DNA of 64,000 nt from Halodesulfovibrio aestuarii. Lineage in GTDB: Bacteria; Desulfobacterota; Desulfovibrionia; Desulfovibrionales; Desulfovibrionaceae. Each line of letters begins with the position of its first letter. The first letter of the stretch is position 1. The stretch lies in assembly GCF_050571805.1 (NCBI RefSeq), contig NZ_CP192219.1; one strand, given 5' to 3'. This document shows positions 59,245-64,000 of this stretch, in pieces. The notes below the pieces were generated by a model, which did not search any database, was not told where the DNA came from, and worked only from the letters and a program-made list of their open reading frames with translations. Both the position numbers and the translations under genes were made by a program.

Positions 59245-61296
59245 GTGTTAGTCCAACCAGATACAATACAATCTGCTACCGGCAACCTTGAACTACTGCC
59301 TCAAACCGATAACCTTTTGTCTTCGCTTTCTCGTCCGGTAACTATTGCATTTGCAGGCCAACCTAACACTGGCAAATCAACAATTTTTAATAAACTGACC
59401 GGACTGAAACAACGGGTAGGAAACTGGCCGGGAAAAACTGTGGATAAAAAAGAAGGCACAGTCGACCATAAGGGCTGCACCTACAACTTTGTTGACCTTC
59501 CGGGAACATACGGCCTAACGGCCAACTCACTCGAAGAAGAAATCACCAGAGACTATCTTTTATCTGGAGAAGCAGATGCAATTGTTGCTGTTGTGAACGC
59601 CGCAAGTCTTGAGCGCAGTATATATCTTGTTGCAGAGATGCTGACGCTTAACCTGCCAATCATCATAGCCCTCAATATGATGGATGTCGCAGAGCAGGAA
59701 GGCTACGCGGTTTCAGCAAAAGCCTTGTCCAAGGCCACTGGTATGCCGGTTATCCCCCTTATCGGGACTTCTCAAGAGCAAAACATGAATGACTTGCTTA
59801 CGAGTCTTCATACCCTTGACCTTGGACAGGCTGCCCTGCGCACTCCTGCAATAATTTCAGAAGAAGTACAAAAGTTAGCTCTTAAGCTTACTGAGCATTC
59901 TTCTTTTCCTAAACCGTTATTGTGGACAGCCGGAAAAATTATTGAACAAGACAAGAGTTTACATAACAGGCTGCAACACGAGCTTACATCTGTAGATCTT
60001 GCAACATACAACAAGCTCAAAAAAGGTATCACTCCAAAAGAAACAAACGCTGTCTATCTGGCTCGTCAACAATGGATTGAGCACGTCTGCGACGAGTCTG
60101 TAAATATTATCAAAGACCACGCCAGCCCAACAGATAAATGGGACAAACTGTTCCTTCACCCAGTCTGGGGCCGAATCATAGCTTTTCTGGTTATCCCTGC
60201 AGGTTGCCTGTTGGGTGTCATTCTTGGCATGTGCACCGGTGGACTGGCATTAATGACAGCTCTTTCTGCAGGGCCTCAGATAAAGGCCATGTGGCCGGGA
60301 ATGGCAGGAAATCTTGTAGCAACGGCTCTAATTCCTGCAACAGGCTGGGTATTGGCTCTGCTCAGTATCATCGGATTTATCTACGCAATCTTTCATTTTC
60401 TTGAAGATACAGGATACCTTGCCCGAGTGGCATACCTTATGGATCCAATGCTGAGCAGGCTTGGCGTTGATGGAAAAGCAGCCATTCCCCTTCTCATGGG
60501 GATGCTTTGCAATACAGTGGCAATAGCCGGCAGCAGAGTAATCGCAACCAGACGACAGCGTTTTATCAGTCTATGCATGCTGCCGTTTCTTCCCTGTTCA
60601 GGTCAGACCGGTGTCGCATTTCTCTTTGCCTTCGCACTGTTCCCACCAGCAACGGCAATCAAGATTATTCTCAGTGTAACAGCAGTGAATATCATTCTGG
60701 CATGCTCAATAGCCAAGTTGCTGCATAAACGCCTGCCGACTACACATACCTCCGGGCTGATAATGGAGTTACCGCTCTATCATAAACCAAATTTCAAAAC
60801 TATCTTCAGCGGGGTACGCACCAGACTTGAACTGTTTGCCCGCAGTACTGCCGGATTCATCTATGCAGCAATGATCATTGTCTGGGCAGTAAGCTACTTC
60901 CCTGAGGGCAATCTCCAGCACAGCTATCTCTTCCAACTTGGAAAATTTTTGGAACCTGTCGGTGCAGTTCTTGGTTTTGACTGGCGCTTTGTTGTTGCGT
61001 TGCTCAGCTCCTTTGTTGCCAAGGAAACTACTGCTGGCACACTTGCTGTCCTGTTCTCTGTCGATGCCGGAAATCAGCAGGCAGTTATCGAAGCAGTCCG
61101 CCAAGCCATCACGTCTCAGGGAGCATTGGCTTTTATTGTTCTCTCCAACCTCTATCTCCCCTGTCTTGCAACCATTGTTGCTCTAAAAACAGAGCTTGGC
61201 TCATGGGCGACTACCGCAAAACTTCTGGTCTGTATGCTAACAATCGCTATTCTGGCGGCGTATATCGCCTACACGAGTACTGCGTTTCTTTTTTAG
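59245..61296 (+). CDS. feoB: Ferrous iron transporter FeoB
   Basis: A 683-residue GTPase-linked ferrous iron channel. GTPase motifs: G1 GQPNTGKST (38-46), switch segment NWPGKTVDKKEG, G3 DLPGTYGL (84-91), G4 NMMD (144-147). The membrane part starts near residue 310 (GRIIAFLVIPAGCLLGVIL) and contains the Gate-type segments and MLCNTVAIAGSRVIATRRQRF, LPCSGQTGVAFLF and FVAKETTAGTLAVLFS. It is somewhat shorter than E. coli FeoB (773) with a brief tail. The start is a GTG with GGAGG 6 bases upstream. It sits between the FeoA fusion and the synthetase gene. Confidence 0.95.
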   Translation: MLVQPDTIQSATGNLELLPQTDNLLSSLSRPVTIAFAGQPNTGKSTIFNKLTGLKQRVGNWPGKTVDKKEGTVDHKGCTYNFVDLPGTYGLTANSLEEEITRDYLLSGEADAIVAVVNAASLERSIYLVAEMLTLNLPIIIALNMMDVAEQEGYAVSAKALSKATGMPVIPLIGTSQEQNMNDLLTSLHTLDLGQAALRTPAIISEEVQKLALKLTEHSSFPKPLLWTAGKIIEQDKSLHNRLQHELTSVDLATYNKLKKGITPKETNAVYLARQQWIEHVCDESVNIIKDHASPTDKWDKLFLHPVWGRIIAFLVIPAGCLLGVILGMCTGGLALMTALSAGPQIKAMWPGMAGNLVATALIPATGWVLALLSIIGFIYAIFHFLEDTGYLARVAYLMDPMLSRLGVDGKAAIPLLMGMLCNTVAIAGSRVIATRRQRFISLCMLPFLPCSGQTGVAFLFAFALFPPATAIKIILSVTAVNIILACSIAKLLHKRLPTTHTSGLIMELPLYHKPNFKTIFSGVRTRLELFARSTAGFIYAAMIIVWAVSYFPEGNLQHSYLFQLGKFLEPVGAVLGFDWRFVVALLSSFVAKETTAGTLAVLFSVDAGNQQAVIEAVRQAITSQGALAFIVLSNLYLPCLATIVALKTELGSWATTAKLLVCMLTIAILAAYIAYTSTAFLF

Positions 61297-61333
61297 CACC
61301 TAGCAACCTCTTAACAAAGCATAGGATGATGAA

Positions 61334-64000
61334 ATGACAACAGCCTATAAAATGATTAGTGAACCACTAGAAGAATCATTAATTGATATTCTAGAAAGAA
61401 CTGCTTTGACAGTTCCGGATAAAGGCATCTACCACGTTGACCGGGACGGTACAGGAGAACAATTCCAAAGCTACGCAGACCTTCTGCGGGAAGCAACTCA
61501 GGTAGGTAAAACACTTTACCAAAAAGGTTTGAAACCGAAAGACCATCTGTTGCTGGCAGTTGAATCTTCCAAAAACTTTCTGAACCTATTCTGGGGATGC
61601 CTGCTTACTGGTATCATCCCTGTGCCACTTGCACATGTAAGAACGCCGAATGATGCATCTATGGAAGTGCAAAAAGTCCTCGGCGTACAGCAACTGCTGC
61701 AAGCGCCAGTTGTATCCGACTCACACAATGACCGCACATTCTCTACTCTAAAAACAGCACTGGCAGAGCAAGGTGGAACATTACTGGCTTCTGAAGATAT
61801 TTTGTCTGCAGCCCGCCTTACAGATAGTAATGAGCCCGATTTTTACCGTGCAAAATTCGATGAGTTGGCCGTGCTCCAATTTTCTTCCGGCAGCACTGGT
61901 ATGCCGAAAGGTGCCCGCCTGACCCACCGTAACCTGATAGCAAACATTCTGGCCCTTATTGACATCGAGCGAGTCGACAACACAGACACTCTTGTCTCGT
62001 GGTTACCGTATTTCCATGACTTCGGATTATTCGGCTGCCACCTTATGCCATTATATGCCGGTATCAATCAGGTAAAAATGGATCCGTTCCAATTTGCCCA
62101 GCGTCCTTTCCTGTGGATGCAGAAAATCCATGAGCATAGGGCTACACTGACATCTTCCACTAACACTGGCATTGAGCACCTTGCCGCCTACATCGGATTA
62201 AAAAAAGACAAACTCCCCGAGCTAAACCTTTCTTGCATTAAATCTTTCATCATGGGTGCAGAAATGGTCTCTATTGCTTCCTGCAAAAAACTTGAAGACC
62301 AACTCGAATCCATGAACTTTCCCAAACTGGCGCTCATGCCGGGTTACGGCCTGACCGAGACCACTCTTGTCGCCTGCTGCACACGCAGCGGCGATCAGCT
62401 CAAATCTTTCCTAATTAATCGCAAAAAAATGATCTCTGAAGGTGTCATCGAATATGAAAAAACTCCTTCTGAACATACCGCAGAGTTCGCTTGCGTTGGA
62501 ACCTCTGTGCCGCACTGCCGTCTACGAATTGTTGACACAGAAGGAAACGAACTTCCTGCAAACCGTGTTGGCCTTATTGAAATTCAGGGTGAAAACGTCG
62601 TAAATGCGTATGAAAAAAATCCTGATGCTAATACTGCAGCCTTCCACGATTCATGGTTCTCATCCGGTGACATGGGCTTCATGACCGAAAACAATGAGGC
62701 ATGCATAGTAGGACGCCAGAAAGAGATTCTCGTTATTCACGGACAGAATTATTACCCTGCTGATGTGGAAAAAATAGCTCTCCTTGGACACGAAGAGAAA
62801 TTCCGCTTGGCAGTAGTATGCGGCGCATATGATGAAAAATTGGGAAAAGAAAAAGTTCTTCTTTTTTACGTAAAAAATAAAAAAGAACTTTCTGCAGAAA
62901 ATACCCCGCAGACACTTACGGCTCTCCGTGAAAATGTAAGTAACCTTGCTGGGTTCCCTATTGATCACTTTATCCCTGTCACACAAGGTGAAATCCCGCG
63001 CACATCAAGCGGCAAAGTGATCCGTTCTGCATTAGCACAGGCGTTTCTTGATGGCTCATTTGACGGAAAAACTGCAGAGACTGATGCCATGCTCACCGCC
63101 CAGAATAAAGGGATCGACTACTCTGCACTGGATCATGAATCCATTGTGCGCAACGTCTGGCAGGAAATCCTCGAGCTTGAAACAAGTCACCTTACACCTA
63201 ACAAAAGCATGTTCAAACTCGGTGCAGACTCCATCCGCGCCATGCGCATTCAGGGTCTGCTCGAGGAAACATATCAGGCAAAAATGGAAAGTAACTTCTG
63301 CTACATGTATCAGACTATCGCAGCACAAGTTGCCTATTTCAAGAACCGCGACTTCAGTATTGAACCACCACAAAACGAACTTGAATCTATCATTCTTAAA
63401 ATTGTCGCGGAGCAACTTGAGGCTAAACCAGACACAATCGGCGTTACTGAAAACCTTGTAAAGCGTATGGACTCCATTTCTGAACTGCTCACCCTTTTAG
63501 AAGAAATCAAAAAGGTTTTTAAAGAAGTTCCTATTGAAAAAGAGTTCCTTGAATTCAACACAATCAGACAAATGGCCAATTACCTTAACGGGCACGTATT
63601 CTCTAAAAACACTGAAGAACAGGAATACGACATTTTCCCGCTGATGCATTTTCAGGAAACTCTCTACTTTCATCGTAAAGGATTCGTCCGCAATGAGCCG
63701 AGCGGTTTAAGCTGCTATATTTTCCTCAAAACCAATCTCACTGGTAAAATGAACCTTGAGTTGTTCGACAAAGCACTCAACTACGTTGTCAGCAGACATC
63801 CAGTTCTTCGCTCTGTCATTGATGAAGAAGATAACCGCCCAAGAATGAAATCACTCAACACGGTGCCGGAAGTGCACACTTCATATCTGGACATCTCAGG
63901 TAAATCTGTTGAAGAGCAGCGTCAATTTATCCTCAATAGAGGCCTTGAACACAACGATTACCGCTTTGATCTTTCACAATTCCCGCTTTTCTTCTGCGAA
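61334..64000 (+). CDS. Nonribosomal peptide synthetase, loading module (runs off right edge)
   Basis: An open frame of 889 codons continues past the window. Domains: an acyl/aminoacyl-AMP ligase (~1-600) with FSSGSTGMPKG (~183-193), WLPYFHDFGLFGCHLMPLYAG, GYGLTETT, SGDMGF, GRQKEILVIHGQNYYPADVE and the terminal PRTSSGK (~556-562); the YPADVE and HDFG patterns point to the fatty-acyl-AMP ligase branch. A carrier domain (Ser633 in LGADSIRAM) follows, then a second carrier-like domain (Ser714 in KRMDSISELL), then the start of a condensation domain (~765 on: YDIFPLMHFQETLYFHRKG). AGGATGA precedes the ATG at 61334. It implies an N-acylated peptide product. Confidence 0.88.
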   Translation, partial: MTTAYKMISEPLEESLIDILERTALTVPDKGIYHVDRDGTGEQFQSYADLLREATQVGKTLYQKGLKPKDHLLLAVESSKNFLNLFWGCLLTGIIPVPLAHVRTPNDASMEVQKVLGVQQLLQAPVVSDSHNDRTFSTLKTALAEQGGTLLASEDILSAARLTDSNEPDFYRAKFDELAVLQFSSGSTGMPKGARLTHRNLIANILALIDIERVDNTDTLVSWLPYFHDFGLFGCHLMPLYAGINQVKMDPFQFAQRPFLWMQKIHEHRATLTSSTNTGIEHLAAYIGLKKDKLPELNLSCIKSFIMGAEMVSIASCKKLEDQLESMNFPKLALMPGYGLTETTLVACCTRSGDQLKSFLINRKKMISEGVIEYEKTPSEHTAEFACVGTSVPHCRLRIVDTEGNELPANRVGLIEIQGENVVNAYEKNPDANTAAFHDSWFSSGDMGFMTENNEACIVGRQKEILVIHGQNYYPADVEKIALLGHEEKFRLAVVCGAYDEKLGKEKVLLFYVKNKKELSAENTPQTLTALRENVSNLAGFPIDHFIPVTQGEIPRTSSGKVIRSALAQAFLDGSFDGKTAETDAMLTAQNKGIDYSALDHESIVRNVWQEILELETSHLTPNKSMFKLGADSIRAMRIQGLLEETYQAKMESNFCYMYQTIAAQVAYFKNRDFSIEPPQNELESIILKIVAEQLEAKPDTIGVTENLVKRMDSISELLTLLEEIKKVFKEVPIEKEFLEFNTIRQMANYLNGHVFSKNTEEQEYDIFPLMHFQETLYFHRKGFVRNEPSGLSCYIFLKTNLTGKMNLELFDKALNYVVSRHPVLRSVIDEEDNRPRMKSLNTVPEVHTSYLDISGKSVEEQRQFILNRGLEHNDYRFDLSQFPLFFCE

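Overview
The window looks like chromosome from a marine sulfate-reducing bacterium of the Desulfovibrionaceae, possibly close to Halodesulfovibrio. This is inferred from gene content and order (a flg operon ending in csrA-fliW, scattered his genes, a bacteriohemerythrin, large Cache-type chemoreceptors); no database search was possible. The first ~47.2 kb is ordinary core chromosome. The last ~16.8 kb, starting at a tRNA-Leu gene, looks like an accessory iron-acquisition island that runs off the right edge.

Region by region. 1-7.2 kb: 3' part of fliI, a CstA-type carrier, tRNA-Arg(CCG), a UbiX-type flavin prenyltransferase, a metallo-hydrolase, a GIY-YIG protein and a DEAD-box RNA helicase. 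7.3-12.7 kb: a secreted protein of unknown function, two paralogous EamA permeases and a pair of ABC permeases without their ATPase or binding protein. 12.9-26.2 kb: murJ, a hybrid histidine kinase, tRNA-His, murA, a GT4 glycosyltransferase, a class IV aminotransferase, asd, hemerythrin, a YdcZ-type permease, a Nudix hydrolase and an ABC-F protein. 26.3-35.4 kb: a flagellar operon behind a sigma-54-type promoter: flgF-flgG-flgA-flgH-flgI-flgJ(M23 fusion)-flgN-like-flgK-csrA-fliW; flgL is not there. 35.5-46.6 kb: hisG-hisI, a TrmO/class II aldolase fusion, thiL, a UvrD-type helicase, an alkaline-phosphatase-superfamily protein and a large chemoreceptor with a cysteine-rich PAS region.

Island, 47.2 kb to the end. 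After tRNA-Leu come a six-gene TonB system of the marine TonB2 type (DUF3450 protein, TtpC-like ExbB fusion, ExbB, ExbD, TonB, TPR protein) and a PchR-like AraC regulator. A leftward operon then encodes a phosphopantetheinyl transferase, a cysteine-synthase-like PLP enzyme, a LolA-like periplasmic protein and an outer-membrane beta-barrel protein. Divergent from it are a membrane protein whose C-terminus looks like FeoA fused to a PepSY-type two-helix domain, FeoB, and the start of a nonribosomal peptide synthetase (acyl-AMP ligase, two carrier domains, condensation domain). Fur-box-like 19-mers lie before each of the four transcription units.

Proposed reading: under iron limitation a lipopeptide metallophore is made by the synthetase, exported with help from the LolA-like and barrel proteins, taken back into the periplasm through a TonB2-driven receptor outside the window, reduced at the membrane by the PepSY domain, and the released ferrous iron passed through FeoA/FeoB. 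That would join siderophore chemistry to ferrous transport in a probable anaerobe. The cargo, the reductase step and the product are inferences.
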